This document shows positions 1-7,890 of a DNA stretch of 64,000 nt, in pieces. Position 1 is the first letter of the stretch; the number at the start of each line of letters is the position of its first letter. The stretch lies in the NCBI GenBank assembly GCA_008015835.1, contig SSGH01000036.1:1-64000 (forward strand). Direction: 5' to 3'. The stretch comes from Lysobacter sp. GTDB lineage: Bacteria > Pseudomonadota > Gammaproteobacteria > Xanthomonadales > Xanthomonadaceae. A program made the translations under genes and the position numbers. The notes under the pieces are model-generated. The model saw nothing but the letters and a program-made list of their open reading frames with translations, had not been told where the DNA came from and made no database searches.

Positions 1-270
1 CAGCACGATCGCCGCCGCGATCGCGACCGGCGAAACGCCGACCCAAAACACCAGAAGGCACGCCAGGTGCATCCCCAAAAACGGCACCACGCGCAGCCAG
101 TCGATGCGGTCGTCGTGCGGTTCGTCCGCCATCGCGCGGTCGTCGATGCCGGTATCCAGCCAGCGCGCGAGCGCGGCGAACGGCCGCAGCCAGAGGCGAC
201 GAAGGTTCGTCCGCTGACGCGCAGCGCGCAATGCGATGGACGTACGTTCTCGGGCGGGCGTGTCGGGCAT
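1..270 (-). CDS. acyl-CoA (delta-9) fatty acid desaturase, N-terminal part
   Basis: The first 90 codons of a gene that leaves the window on the left. After a basic leader the protein shows the stretch DWLRVVPFLGMHLACLL and then VGVSPVAIAAA, which matches the first membrane segment of stearoyl/acyl-CoA delta-9 desaturases of Xanthomonadales. These are di-iron membrane enzymes that introduce a cis double bond into acyl chains for membrane fluidity. The catalytic histidine boxes lie outside the window, so the call rests on the N-terminus only. The ATG at 270 is the only good start, and no sequence upstream of it continues the frame. Confidence 0.72.
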   Translation of the reverse strand, partial: MPDTPARERTSIALRAARQRTNLRRLWLRPFAALARWLDTGIDDRAMADEPHDDRIDWLRVVPFLGMHLACLLVFWVGVSPVAIAAAIVL

Positions 271-440
271 GCGTTTCTCCGTGGCGAGTCCAGCACTCAT
301 ACGGAGGACGACGGCATTCGGATGCACCCGATGCGTCAGGGCGGATGCATCGGATGCTTGGAATGTGTCGACGCATGGCCCGGCCGCGGCATCGGTCGCC
401 GCATCTCGCGGTCGATCGCGCGATCAGGCTCGGCCCGACG

Positions 441-470
441 CAGCGAACGCGCCGGGAAGCGCGTTCGCTG
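441..470 (-). terminator. 12-bp hairpin downstream of the anti-sigma gene
   Basis: A perfect 12-bp stem (441-452 with 459-470) and a 6-nt loop lie about 25 nt past the anti-sigma stop codon on the minus strand. It lacks a clear T-run, so it may be a weak terminator or a 3'-end stabilising hairpin that separates the sigma operon from the desaturase gene. Confidence 0.4.
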
Positions 471-494
471 GATGGGTCGGGATGCGGGCCGCGA

Positions 495-1304
495 TTACAG
501 CGTGACCAGATCGCCCTTGGCGATGATCGGACCGGTCGCGATGCCCTGCGGCGCGCCGCCCTGCGGCTCCAGCGTGATCGCCAGCACCGCGCCCTGCTTC
601 AAGGCTTCGCGCAGGGGTTCGGGCACGCTCACCGTGTGCGCGCGATCGATCGACACGATGCCGAGCGACTTCGGCGATTCGCCCGGCGGAATCAGCCACA
701 GTTCGGGCACGCGGCCTTGTTCGTCCGCTTTCGACGGTACCGGCACCATCAGCAGCGTGCCTTTCGCGCGGTCGACCGACGCGAGCCAGCCGGTGCGGCC
801 GTCGTCGCGGGCGAGGGTGGTCACGGGTTTCGTGGCGTTCGGATCTTCGACCGGCGGTTCGACTGCGACCGGGGGCGTCGTGGTCGGCGGATCGATGCGC
901 GAACGCAGATCGGGGCCGAAGAACACCGCCGCGATCGCCGCGGCCATCGCAAAGGCGGTGGCCGCGCGCCAGACGCCGGTACGCTGCCAGAGGCCGTCGT
1001 TCGCGGCGGGGCGTTCGAACGTCGTTCGCTCGCTTTCCGCCGCGGCCCAGCCCAAGCGGCTGCGGATGCCCGGCCAGGCGTGGTCGGGCGGGGCCACCGC
1101 GGGCGTGCTGTCCCACCACGGCGCTAGTCGACGCTGCCAATCCCACACCAGGCGCGCGAAACCCGCATCGCTTTGCACTTTGGCTTCCGCCTCGCGCAGC
1201 GCGTCGCCGTCCAGCACGCCCAAGACGTATTCGCCGGCCAGAATGTCGGCCGAGGGTGGACGGTCGCCGCCGAAATCTTGTTGATCGAAATCGCGCACGT
1301 TCAT
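495..1304 (-). CDS. anti-sigma factor, RskA-type
   Basis: A 269-residue protein. Residues 20-60 carry the LAGEYVLGVLDG and WDWQRRLAPW signatures of the anti-sigma-K N-terminal domain. One transmembrane segment spans about 112-130, and the C-terminal RskA domain follows (PELWLIPPGESPKSLG). It should hold the co-transcribed ECF sigma factor inactive at the inner membrane until a signal leads to its degradation. The ATG overlaps the sigma stop codon in an ATGA, so translation is coupled. There is no zinc HxxxCxxC motif, as expected for this subtype. The inducing signal cannot be read from the sequence. Confidence 0.86.
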   Translation of the reverse strand: MNVRDFDQQDFGGDRPPSADILAGEYVLGVLDGDALREAEAKVQSDAGFARLVWDWQRRLAPWWDSTPAVAPPDHAWPGIRSRLGWAAAESERTTFERPAANDGLWQRTGVWRAATAFAMAAAIAAVFFGPDLRSRIDPPTTTPPVAVEPPVEDPNATKPVTTLARDDGRTGWLASVDRAKGTLLMVPVPSKADEQGRVPELWLIPPGESPKSLGIVSIDRAHTVSVPEPLREALKQGAVLAITLEPQGGAPQGIATGPIIAKGDLVTL

Positions 1305-1915
1305 GATTCCAAGCACCCCCGCAACTGCAGCAGACCGCGGCGGATCCAGCTTTTCACCGACCCCAGCGGCGAGGCGCTGCGATGGGCGAGCTCTTCGTAG
1401 GTCGAGCCCTCGAAAAACGCGGCGTGGATCAGCGTGCGCCGCTTCGGTTCCAGTTGTTGAAGGCAGCGTTCGAGTCGCTGCCGGTCGTCCGCCGCCTCGG
1501 TGGTGCGCTGCGGCGTGGGCGCATGGTCGGGAATCTCGTCGACCAGCTCGATCGAGGCCATCGCGCCGCGCGCGGGTTGGCTGCGCAGACGGTCGATGGC
1601 CTTGTTGCGCGCGACCATCGCCAGCCAGGCCGTCGCGCTCGCGCGCTGCGGGTCGAATTGGCCGGCCTTGTGCCAAATCGTGGCGAACACTTCCTGCAGC
1701 ACGTCTTCGGCGTCGGACCGATCGGGCAACACCCGCAGACAGATACCGAAGAGTTTGGAGGAGGTGGCGCGGTAGATCGCTTCGAACGCCCCGCGATCGC
1801 CGCGCGCGACCTCGGTGAGCAGCGTGCTCAGGCGGTCGGCGGCGTCCAGCGTGGGCGGGGGGAGAGTGGTGTCCTGCATTCGATAGAGCGCTCGGGCGGA
1901 AGTCGTTGAGGGCAT
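1301..1915 (-). CDS. ECF-family RNA polymerase sigma factor (SigK-like)
   Basis: A 204-residue sigma-70 family protein. Region 2 contains FEAIYRATSSKLFGICLRVL and DAEDVLQEVFATIW. Region 4 contains YEELAHRSASPLGSVKSWIRRGLLQLR near the C-terminus. It would redirect RNA polymerase to a small regulon under control of the anti-sigma factor encoded directly downstream. An alternative start at MQDTT (ATG at 1879) would remove 12 residues and leave both domains intact. Pairs of this kind usually transcribe their own operon, but I could not pick out a confident -35/-10 pair upstream. Confidence 0.88.
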   Translation of the reverse strand: MPSTTSARALYRMQDTTLPPPTLDAADRLSTLLTEVARGDRGAFEAIYRATSSKLFGICLRVLPDRSDAEDVLQEVFATIWHKAGQFDPQRASATAWLAMVARNKAIDRLRSQPARGAMASIELVDEIPDHAPTPQRTTEAADDRQRLERCLQQLEPKRRTLIHAAFFEGSTYEELAHRSASPLGSVKSWIRRGLLQLRGCLES

Positions 1916-2023
1916 GGTAAGGGGCCGGCGGTCGGAGCGGGCGACGGGTTCGTCACGCTACCGATACGGCGAAGCGCGGGTTTCGGATGCAGCGGCGGCT
2001 CTGTCCGCAGCGGACGAAAACGC

Positions 2024-2050
2024 CGAAGGCCCGGCGATGCCGGGCCTTCG
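2024..2050 (-). terminator. strong GC hairpin after the M13 peptidase gene
   Basis: A 12-bp perfect stem (2024-2035 with 2039-2050) with a GAT loop lies about 30 nt past the stop codon of the M13 peptidase. On the minus strand it is followed by a short TTTT run, so it is a likely Rho-independent terminator. Confidence 0.7.
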
Positions 2051-2081
2051 GGTGCGAGTTACGTCCGCGAGTCGGAGCGGA

Positions 2082-4190
2082 TCACCAGATCGAAATCCGC
2101 TTCTCGCCGTCGCGCACCATCGCATCGCCGGCCTTGCACTGGAACGCGGCCGCGAACGCCGGATGGTTCGACGGCGCGCCGATCGCGCGGAAGTTCGCCG
2201 GCGCGTGCGGGTCGGTCACCAGGCGCACTTCCAACTCCTGCGGCGTGAAGTTGCGACGCCACACCGTGCCCCAGTTCATGAAGAAGCGCTGATCGCGGTT
2301 CAGGCCGTCGATCATCGGGTCGGCCTTGCCGGCGGTGGCGCGCTTCATGGCGTCGTAGGCGACGGCCAAGCCGCCCAAGTCGGCGATGTTTTCGCCGAGA
2401 GTCAAGTTGCCGTTGACGAACTTGCCCGGCACCGCCTCGTAGCCGTTGAACTGCGCGACCAGCTTGTCGGTGAGCGCCTTGAAGCCCTTGGCGTCGTCTT
2501 CCGTCCACCAGTTCTCGAAATTGCCGGTCGGCCCGAAGCGGCTGCCCTGATCGTCGTAGCCGTGGATCATTTCGTGGCCGATCACCGCGCCGATGCCGCC
2601 GTAATTGCGCGCATCGTCGGCCTTGGGGTCGAAGAACGGCGGCTGCAGAATCGCGGCCGGGAACACGATCTCGTTCTGCTGCGGGTTGTAATAGGCGTTG
2701 ACCGTTTGCGGGCTCATACCCCATTCGGTTTTATCGACCGGCTTGCCGATCTTCGCCAAGTTCCAGCGGTAGTTGAACTCGTTAGCGGCGAGGATGTTCT
2801 CGACATAGCTGCTGCGCGTGGTCTTCAGGCCGCTCCAATCGCGCCATTTGTCCGGATAACCGATCTTCGGCGTGAACGTGGACCATTTCTCCAGCGCCTT
2901 CTTCTTGGTGCCGGGGCTCATCCACGCCAGATTCTCCAAGCGCACCTTCAGCGAGCCGCTCAGGTTGTTCACCAACGTTTGCATCTGCGCCTTGGATTCC
3001 GGCGGGAACGCCACCTGCACGTACATCTGGCCCAGCGCTTCGCCGGCCTGACCTTCGATCGTGTCGAGCACGCGCTTCCAACGCGGCTTCATTTCCTTCT
3101 GGCCGCGCAGCGTCTTGCGGTAGAAGTTGAAGTTCTCCTGCACGAAGGGCTCGCTCAGGAACGGCGAGGCGCCGTCGACGGTGTGGAAACGCAGATAGCT
3201 CTTCCACTGCGCCGCCGGCACGTCGGCGATCATTTTGTCCACTTCTTTATGGAATTCCGGGATCGCGAACGAGAACATCTTCGGCGCGGCGATGCCCTGC
3301 GATTCGAAGAAGCGCGTCCACGAGAAATTCGGGGTCATCTTATCGGCGTCGGCCGGAGTGACCGGGTTGTAGAACAGCGAGACGTCGCGCGAGAGTTCTT
3401 CGCTGGATTTGGAGGCTTTCGCCAGACGGGTTTCGAACGCGATCACGTCTTTCGCCTGCTTCGCGGCGTCGTCCGCGGCGATGCCGGACAGTTCCAGCAC
3501 TTTGGCGACGTGCTTCTCGTAGGCCGCGAGTTTTTCTTTGTGCTCGTCCTTGCGGTAGTACTCCACGTCGGGCAGGCCCAGGCCGCCTTGCGCGACGTAA
3601 GCGATGTTCATCGAGGAGTCTTTGAAGTCGGCGCTCGGGCCGAAGCCGAACACCGCGCCTTCGCCGCGGCCGAAGGATTTGCGCAGGTACTCGGCCACGC
3701 TGGCGCCGTCGGTCAGCGCATCGATCTCGGCGAGACGGCTCTTCAGCGGCGCGATGCCCTGCGCGTTGATCTTCGCCTCGTCCATGCCCGTGGCCCAGAA
3801 ATCGCCGACGATCTTCTGCACGCCGGTGGCCTTGGCGTTGGCCGCGGCCTGTTCGGCGATCTGGCGCTGCACCGCCACCGAGCGCTCGGCCAGCATTTCG
3901 AACGCGCCCCAGGACACGCGATCGCCCGGAATGGCGTTGCTCGCCAGCCACTTGCCGTTGACGTGGCCGCTGAAGTCCGAACAGACGTTCTTGGAGGCGT
4001 CGACATCGCCGATCCGGAACTGATTGAACGGCGGAAGTTTGCTCTCGTCGAGCTTGAGCCCGGCGGCGTTGCCGCCCTTGGCGGCATCGGCCGAGCGCGG
4101 CGCGACGAAGGTGCCGCCCAGCGCGACGGCGACAGCCATCGACAGCGCGAGCGTGCGGGGAAGGAGGGTTTTCGACACTGGGGCGTTCAC
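2082..4190 (-). CDS. M13 family metallopeptidase (neprilysin/PepO-like)
   Basis: A 702-residue secreted zinc endopeptidase. The catalytic HEMIH is at residues 539-543, the third zinc ligand lies in ENIADLGG (Glu600), and the substrate-strand motif NAYYNPQQNEIVFPA precedes it. The start chosen is GTG at 4190 because GGAGA sits five bases upstream and because a signal peptide follows (LALSMAVAVALGG ... SADA). Length is typical of bacterial M13 enzymes. The family usually ends in a C-x-I-W motif, but here the last residues are ISIW, so the usual C-terminal cysteine is missing. The likely role is peptide degradation in the periplasm or outside the cell. It is transcribed alone and ends at a strong hairpin. 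Confidence 0.9.
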   Translation of the reverse strand: MNAPVSKTLLPRTLALSMAVAVALGGTFVAPRSADAAKGGNAAGLKLDESKLPPFNQFRIGDVDASKNVCSDFSGHVNGKWLASNAIPGDRVSWGAFEMLAERSVAVQRQIAEQAAANAKATGVQKIVGDFWATGMDEAKINAQGIAPLKSRLAEIDALTDGASVAEYLRKSFGRGEGAVFGFGPSADFKDSSMNIAYVAQGGLGLPDVEYYRKDEHKEKLAAYEKHVAKVLELSGIAADDAAKQAKDVIAFETRLAKASKSSEELSRDVSLFYNPVTPADADKMTPNFSWTRFFESQGIAAPKMFSFAIPEFHKEVDKMIADVPAAQWKSYLRFHTVDGASPFLSEPFVQENFNFYRKTLRGQKEMKPRWKRVLDTIEGQAGEALGQMYVQVAFPPESKAQMQTLVNNLSGSLKVRLENLAWMSPGTKKKALEKWSTFTPKIGYPDKWRDWSGLKTTRSSYVENILAANEFNYRWNLAKIGKPVDKTEWGMSPQTVNAYYNPQQNEIVFPAAILQPPFFDPKADDARNYGGIGAVIGHEMIHGYDDQGSRFGPTGNFENWWTEDDAKGFKALTDKLVAQFNGYEAVPGKFVNGNLTLGENIADLGGLAVAYDAMKRATAGKADPMIDGLNRDQRFFMNWGTVWRRNFTPQELEVRLVTDPHAPANFRAIGAPSNHPAFAAAFQCKAGDAMVRDGEKRISIW

Positions 4191-4452
4191 GGTTTCTCCG
4201 GCCCGAAGGGCGGTCTGGTGAGAGGAAGGCGCCGCATCGGGCGACTCCCGACTGTACCGCCCGGGCCGGGGCCGATTCAGGTGTCGAAGGTCATGGCGTC
4301 GGACCGGCGGTCCTGCGTTCGGCGCTCGGCCGGGCCTTCGCGACCGACGCGCGCGCCGATTTCGCGTTCGCGGCGCGCGTCGAATCCGTACGCTCTTGTA
4401 CGTGCGCGGGAGTTGAGACATCGTGTCGCACCTGCCGTACGAGGATTCCCCC

Positions 4453-5874
4453 ATGCGCGTTCTGTTTCACGGCGCCGCCGGCGAAGTCACCGGTTCCTTG
4501 CACGAGGTCGAAGCCGCGGGCCGACGGGTGCTGCTCGATTGCGGGATGATCCAGGGCAGCCCCGAAGCCGAGGCGCGCAATGCCGAACCGTTTCCGTTCG
4601 ATCCGGCGCAGATCGATGCGCTGGTGATCAGCCACGCGCATATCGACCACATCGGCCGCGTGCCGCTGTTGGTCAAGCGCGGGTTCGAGGGGCCGATCTA
4701 CGCGCAATCGGCGACCGCCGATCTGATGGAGATCATGCTGATGGACGCCGCCGGCATCGCCGAGGGCGATGCGCTGCGCGCGAACCGTCACCGTCGCCGC
4801 GGCGAACGCGAAGCGGTGCCGCTCTACACCAAGGACGACGTGCGCAAGGCCATGCATCGCGTGCATGCGTTGCCGTACGACCAACGCAGCGAGATTTTGC
4901 CGGGGATCGAGATCGCGTATCGCGATGCCGGCCATATCCTCGGTTCGTGCAGCATCGAATGCTGGGCGGACGGCGCGAAGGCGGTGTTTTCCGGCGATCT
5001 CGGCCCGAAAGGCACGCCGATCCTGCGCGACCCGACGCCGATCGCCGAAGCCGATTTGGTGCTGATGGAATCGACCTACGGCGACCGCCTGCATCGCGAT
5101 CGCGCCGACACCATTCGCGAACTGGGCGAGATTCTCGACGACGCCTGGGACAGCGGCGGCTGCGTGCTGATTCCGGCGTTCGCGGTCGGGCGCAGCCAAG
5201 AACTGCTGTATTGGTTCGCGCGCGAGTGGGATGCGTGGAAGATGTCGCGCTGGAAAATTTTTCTCGACAGTCCGATGGCCTCGAAAGTGGTGGAGGTCTA
5301 CGACCGTCATCGCGAATTGTTCGACGACGAGGCGAAGCGGGTGTGGCGCGAGCGCCCGAACCCCTTCAAGTTGCCGAATCTGCGCATCACCGAAAGCCAA
5401 GACGAATCGATGGCGATCAACCAAGTCGAACGCGGCGCGATCGTGATCGCCGGTTCGGGCATGGCGAACGCCGGTCGCATCCTGCACCACATGCGGCAAC
5501 GCCTGCATCGCCGACAGACGCACATCGTATTTGTCGGCTACCAGGCGCAGGGCACCACCGGTCGACGTATCGTCGACGGCGCCAAATGGGTGCGTATTCA
5601 CGGCCACGATGTCCGCGTGAACGCGCAGGTGCATACCGTCGGCGGCTTGTCGGCGCACACGGATCAACGCGGATTGATGGAGTGGTACGGTCATTTCCAA
5701 CCGCGGCCCGCGCTGGCCCTGGTGCACGGCGAAGACAAGGCGCGCGAAGCGCTCGCTGGCGAGATCGGCGAGGCCTACGGCGTCGAGACTATCCTCGCGC
5801 GGCCCGGGCTGACGCTGGATGTGCCGCCGGATGGCGAGGATACGACCGACGCCGCCGCCTCGCGGATCGCCTGA
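4453..5874 (+). CDS. beta-CASP metallo-beta-lactamase fold RNA-processing exonuclease
   Basis: A 473-residue protein. The metal-binding HAHIDH is at residues 61-66, followed by the DAGHILGS and SGDLG motifs, a beta-CASP insert (PAFAVGRSQELLYW) and a C-terminal RNA-specificity domain (VGGLSAHTDQRGLMEW). Proteins with this layout are CPSF73-like RNA nucleases of the cytoplasm. ATG 4453 is preferred over the upstream ATG at 4423 because GAGGA lies seven bases before it and the family begins with MxxxFHGAAGEVTGS. It is divergent from the M13 peptidase gene. Confidence 0.9.
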   Translation: MRVLFHGAAGEVTGSLHEVEAAGRRVLLDCGMIQGSPEAEARNAEPFPFDPAQIDALVISHAHIDHIGRVPLLVKRGFEGPIYAQSATADLMEIMLMDAAGIAEGDALRANRHRRRGEREAVPLYTKDDVRKAMHRVHALPYDQRSEILPGIEIAYRDAGHILGSCSIECWADGAKAVFSGDLGPKGTPILRDPTPIAEADLVLMESTYGDRLHRDRADTIRELGEILDDAWDSGGCVLIPAFAVGRSQELLYWFAREWDAWKMSRWKIFLDSPMASKVVEVYDRHRELFDDEAKRVWRERPNPFKLPNLRITESQDESMAINQVERGAIVIAGSGMANAGRILHHMRQRLHRRQTHIVFVGYQAQGTTGRRIVDGAKWVRIHGHDVRVNAQVHTVGGLSAHTDQRGLMEWYGHFQPRPALALVHGEDKAREALAGEIGEAYGVETILARPGLTLDVPPDGEDTTDAAASRIA

Positions 5875-6241
5875 CGCGCATCGCCTGAATTGACGACGGC
5901 TTGGTTGCTCCTCTTCGCTTCGATGCGCTCGCGATGGCTGATGTTCGCTAAACCACGTTGGCGCTTAAGCCCGATTTCGCTGGCGCTCCGGGCGCTTTTC
6001 GCGTAAAGTCCGCCCCGTTTCGCGCACGGCTGGCCCGTTTTCCAATGGCAGCCCGCTGCAGCGCCGGCATTCGCCCGGTCCCCGCAGCCCTCTCCGCACG
6101 TCTTTCGTCGCGCCGAACACGACCCGCCGTCCGGCGCGTCGTCTTCTGTTTTGCTCGCAGCGCGGTAGGAAAGCTCCGAGTGACGCACCGCTTCGCCCTT
6201 CGCGAGAAGGCGGCGGTCATGATCGTTTTTTGGAGCTATTC
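5875..6241. other. intergenic stretch upstream of the DEAD-box helicase
   Basis: About 370 bases with no convincing gene. Open frames here lack ribosome sites and read as shadows. The only clear element is the Shine-Dalgarno GGAG at 6232-6235 serving the helicase. A long leader of this kind would fit cold-shock control of an RNA helicase, but I see no specific motif that shows it. Confidence 0.4.
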
Positions 6242-7654
6242 ATGAATTTCGAAACTCTCGGGCTTTCGCCCGCGTTGCTGCGCGCGCTCGCCGACAACGC
6301 CTACACCGTGCCGACGCCGATCCAGGCCGAGGCCATTCCGCTGGTGCTCGCCGGTCGCGACGTGCTCGGCGGCGCGCAAACCGGCACCGGCAAGACCGCC
6401 GCATTCGGTTTGCCCCTGCTGCAGCGCTTGTCCGAAGACGGCAAACCCGCGACCGGCCCGCGCAAACCGCGCGCGCTGATCCTGCTGCCGACCCGCGAAC
6501 TCGCGGTGCAGGTGTCCGACAGCCTGCGTCGCTACGGCAAATACCTGCGTTTGAACGTCACTACCATTTTCGGCGGCGCCGGCATGCAGCCGCAGGTCGA
6601 TAATCTGCGCCGCGGCGTGGATATCCTCGTCGCCACGCCTGGGCGTTTGATCGATCATCTCGATCGCGGCTCGGTCAAACTCGACGGCGTGAGTCTGCTG
6701 GTGTTGGACGAAGCCGATCGCATGCTCGATATGGGCTTTTTGCCGGCGATTCAGCGCATTCTGTCGCGCGTGCCCAGCGAGCGGCAGACGCTGCTGTTCT
6801 CGGCCACCTTCGAAGCGCAGATCAAGCGTTTAGCGATGGATTTGCTGCGCGACCCGCAGCAGGTGCAGGTCGCGACGCAGAATGCGGTCGCCGACACCAT
6901 CTCGCATCGCGCGCATCCGGTCGACGCCTCGCGCAAACGCGATCTGCTGATCGAGATTCTCAGCGCCCGCCACACCGATCGCGTGTTGGTGTTCGGCAAG
7001 ACCAAGCACGGCTGCAACCGCTTGGCCGAACAATTAGAACGCGCCGGTCTCAAAGCGGTGGCGATCCACGGCAATAAGAGCCAGGCCGCGCGTTTGAAAG
7101 CGCTGGACGCGTTCAAATCCGGCCGTTCGCGCATTCTCGTCGCCACCGACGTCGCCGCGCGCGGCTTGGATATCCAACATCTGCCGCTGGTGATCAATCA
7201 CGACCTGCCGATGGTCGCGGAGGATTACGTGCATCGCATCGGTCGCACCGGCCGCAACGGTGCGCAGGGCGAAGCGCTGTCGCTGGTGTCGCCGGAAGAA
7301 GCCGGTTTGCTGCGTCAGATCCAGCGCGTGCTGAAGTCCGACATCGCCCTGGAGCCCGTCGCCGGTTACGAGCCGAGCAAACCGATTCGCCTGGACGGGA
7401 ATGCCCCGGGCGGCGAGCGCGCCGCGAAAAGTGGCCGTCCCAGCGGCCAGCGCCCGCCGCGCAAGCCGGCGCATCGCGGCCACGGCAAACCCGCCGACCG
7501 CGGCGCCCATGCCCATGCGCATACCGGGCAGAAGCAGGGCGCCAAAACCGGCGCGCAGCCCGCCGCGCGCCAAGGCGCCGGTCGCCGAGGCGATGCCCAG
7601 GCCGACGCCGGCCAGCGCGGTCGTCGCGACCGCAGCGGCGGACGGCGCGCGTAA
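6242..7654 (+). CDS. rhlE: DEAD-box ATP-dependent RNA helicase (RhlE-type)
   Basis: A 470-residue helicase. The Q motif PTPIQ is at 24-28, Walker A AQTGTGKT at 45-52, DEAD at 156-159, the SAT motif lies in LLFSATF, and motif VI is HRIGRTGR. After about residue 380 the sequence turns into a disordered Arg/Lys/Gly/His-rich tail, typical of RhlE proteins, that binds RNA without sequence preference. It remodels RNA duplexes in ribosome assembly or mRNA decay. The ATG at 6242 has GGAG six bases upstream; a TTG at 6230 is in frame but has no ribosome site. A terminator follows at 7728. Confidence 0.92.
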   Translation: MNFETLGLSPALLRALADNAYTVPTPIQAEAIPLVLAGRDVLGGAQTGTGKTAAFGLPLLQRLSEDGKPATGPRKPRALILLPTRELAVQVSDSLRRYGKYLRLNVTTIFGGAGMQPQVDNLRRGVDILVATPGRLIDHLDRGSVKLDGVSLLVLDEADRMLDMGFLPAIQRILSRVPSERQTLLFSATFEAQIKRLAMDLLRDPQQVQVATQNAVADTISHRAHPVDASRKRDLLIEILSARHTDRVLVFGKTKHGCNRLAEQLERAGLKAVAIHGNKSQAARLKALDAFKSGRSRILVATDVAARGLDIQHLPLVINHDLPMVAEDYVHRIGRTGRNGAQGEALSLVSPEEAGLLRQIQRVLKSDIALEPVAGYEPSKPIRLDGNAPGGERAAKSGRPSGQRPPRKPAHRGHGKPADRGAHAHAHTGQKQGAKTGAQPAARQGAGRRGDAQADAGQRGRRDRSGGRRA

Positions 7655-7727
7655 ACACGCAGCGCGTCGCATCGGGCCGCGTTTCGAAGCATCGAATCGC
7701 GGCATCGCAACGTTCGGATAGCATCGA

Positions 7728-7756
7728 GGGCTCGCAGCGCGAGCCCTTCTTTTTGG
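7728..7756 (+). terminator. Rho-independent terminator of the helicase gene
   Basis: A 7-bp GC stem (GGGCTCG/CGAGCCC) with a short loop is followed by TTCTTTTT, about 75 nt after the helicase stop codon. Confidence 0.8.
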
Positions 7757-7890
7757 TCAAAATCGGTGCGTGCGAGGCGCGCATCGAGGGCTGATGCGGG
7801 CGATGAGCCGGCGTAACCCCGACGGCTCGCCTCGAACGTTTGCGGTCCTGTCCACGCGCCGGCCGCGCTTCAACCCGAGGAAATCGATCC

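Noticed and set aside
1914-5888. A 1324-residue open frame on the plus strand
   Set aside because: Antisense shadow of the M13 peptidase running into a shifted frame of the metallo-beta-lactamase gene; GC-rich DNA with no stop codons, no domain.
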